From: Actinomycetes bacterium
Lineage (GTDB): Bacteria; Actinomycetota; Acidimicrobiia; Acidimicrobiales; Bog-793
NCBI GenBank assembly: GCA_021785095.1
Contig: JAJYGM010000204.1
Location: 1 to 5,024, forward strand
Direction of reading: 5' to 3'
DNA: 5,024 nucleotides
The notes under the pieces are model-generated. The model ran no database searches. It saw nothing but the letters and a program-made list of their open reading frames with translations, and was not told the origin of the DNA. Within the stretch, counting starts at the first letter, position 1; each line of letters starts with the position of its first letter. Shown here piece after piece: positions 4,497-5,024 of this stretch. Both the position numbers and the translations under genes were made by a program.

Positions 4497-5024
4497 GTGA
4501 CCACCACCGAAAGTTGTCGCCCCCACGGCGCCTGCCGCAGGAGTTGCCCGAGTCAGAGGGCGCGCGGGGCGGCGGCAAGGACCCTCGCCGCCCTCGCGAT
4601 CAGCGCGGCAACCACCGTCTTGTGCTCTGCGCCCAGCGCGTCGGCGGCTCCCCGAGCCGAACACGGCGCCAAGGGCGTGGCGACGCTGTCGCTGAGCCAG
4701 CTGCTCTCGCTCGCGCGGCGGGGCGTCGTCCGTACCGCCGTACTGGACACAACCGCGGACACGGTGAGCGGGACCTTCACCGAGCGCGACGCCACGCGGG
4801 ACTACCAAGCCGCCTACCCCTCTGGCTACGGCGTCCGCCTCACCGAACAGCTCTTGGCCGACCGCGTGAACCTCTCCGCGGCGCCGGTGGCCGCCAGAGA
4901 GGGGTCCTCCACGACGGTCGTCGCCGCGGCCGGCACGGGCACCTTCCTCGTCCTCTTGTGGATCGCGTTCGCCGCGCGCCGTCGCCGCGCGGGGGCCGGC
5001 GCGCACCCGGGGAGGCTCCGCGGC
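4497..5024 (+). CDS. Probable FtsH-like membrane AAA+ metalloprotease, N-terminal part, truncated by window edge
   Basis: The 176 visible codons match the N-terminal layout of FtsH, the membrane-anchored AAA+ zinc protease that removes misassembled membrane proteins and some regulators. A first hydrophobic segment is at about 29-51 (LAALAISAATTVLCSAPSAS). An outer domain of about 85 residues follows, with FtsH-like features: LSLSQLLSLARRGVVRTAVL (64-83), then DTVSGTF, then YQAAYPSGYGVRLTEQLLA (103-121). A second transmembrane helix is at about 141-160, followed by an Arg-rich cytoplasmic linker. The AAA+ and HEXXH protease domains would lie beyond the right edge, so the assignment rests on the N-terminal domain only. 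Unusual points are a 28-residue hydrophilic N-terminal tail with Cys7, His10, Cys13 and Cys17, and a weak first hydrophobic segment that could be read as a cleavable signal ending near ASA-AP. Alternatives are an FtsH-related ATPase that has lost protease activity, or an isolated FtsH extracellular-domain protein. Confidence 0.7.
   Translation, partial: MTTTESCRPHGACRRSCPSQRARGAAARTLAALAISAATTVLCSAPSASAAPRAEHGAKGVATLSLSQLLSLARRGVVRTAVLDTTADTVSGTFTERDATRDYQAAYPSGYGVRLTEQLLADRVNLSAAPVAAREGSSTTVVAAAGTGTFLVLLWIAFAARRRRAGAGAHPGRLRG

Noticed and set aside
3370..4500. 376-codon plus-strand open frame opposite the sigma factor
   Set aside because: The opposite strand encodes an unmistakable sigma factor with a good ribosome-binding site; the plus frame has no family resemblance.
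4614..4628. Lipobox in the FtsH-like N-terminus (TVLC before Cys43)
   Set aside because: The residue before the cysteine is Leu rather than Gly, Ala or Ser, so it does not fit a lipoprotein signal.
4095..5006. 303-codon minus-strand frame through the FtsH-like gene and the divergent spacer
   Set aside because: It overlaps the sigma factor start in another frame, has low-complexity Arg/Gly/Ala composition, and competes with the FtsH-like frame that has a GGAGG and domain logic.

Overview
The window looks like chromosomal DNA of a high-GC actinobacterium. I estimate about 60-80% G+C by eye, depending on the gene. The protein types agree with this: a Lon with an actinobacterial-style start, a MhuD-like haem-degrading monooxygenase, a primary-like (group 2) sigma factor, and two conserved proteins of a kind I associate with actinobacteria. 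I cannot name the genus. There are no tRNA or rRNA genes, no mobile element and no CRISPR array. Because of the high GC, many long open frames lie antisense to the real genes and are not features.

Layout from left to right. (1) Positions 1-1350, minus strand: the N-terminal 450 codons of lon, cut by the left edge in the AAA+ domain just after Walker B; the start is a TTG. (2) Positions 1351-1576: a divergent spacer with four near-perfect 15-bp tandem repeats. (3) Positions 1577-1927, plus strand: a 116-residue MhuD/IsdG-type ABM-fold protein. (4) Positions 1913-2419, minus strand: a conserved protein of unknown function, convergent with and overlapping gene 3 by 15 bp. (5) Positions 2473-2508: a 14-bp perfect GC hairpin, probably the terminator of the next minus-strand gene. 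(6) Positions 2572-3183, minus strand: a two-helix membrane protein of unknown function. (7) Positions 3184-3339: a spacer with a small hairpin and a 14-bp perfect palindrome. (8) Positions 3340-4278, minus strand: a sigma-70 family factor without region 1.1. (9) Positions 4279-4496: a divergent spacer with an 8-bp-stem hairpin just before the sigma gene's Shine-Dalgarno, and an inverted repeat that covers the Shine-Dalgarno of the gene on the other side. (10) Positions 4497-5024, plus strand: the N-terminal 176 codons of a probable FtsH-like membrane protease, cut by the right edge.

Together the genes read as a protein quality-control and stress or regulatory neighbourhood: a cytosolic AAA+ protease (Lon) at one end, a probable membrane AAA+ protease (FtsH-like) at the other, and an alternative sigma factor with a membrane protein between them. 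The functional link is inference from proximity. The least ordinary signals are substitutions at promoter-contacting positions of the sigma factor, a Cys/His cluster in the FtsH-like N-terminal tail, the possible mRNA structure over that gene's ribosome-binding site, and the 15-bp repeat array upstream of lon.
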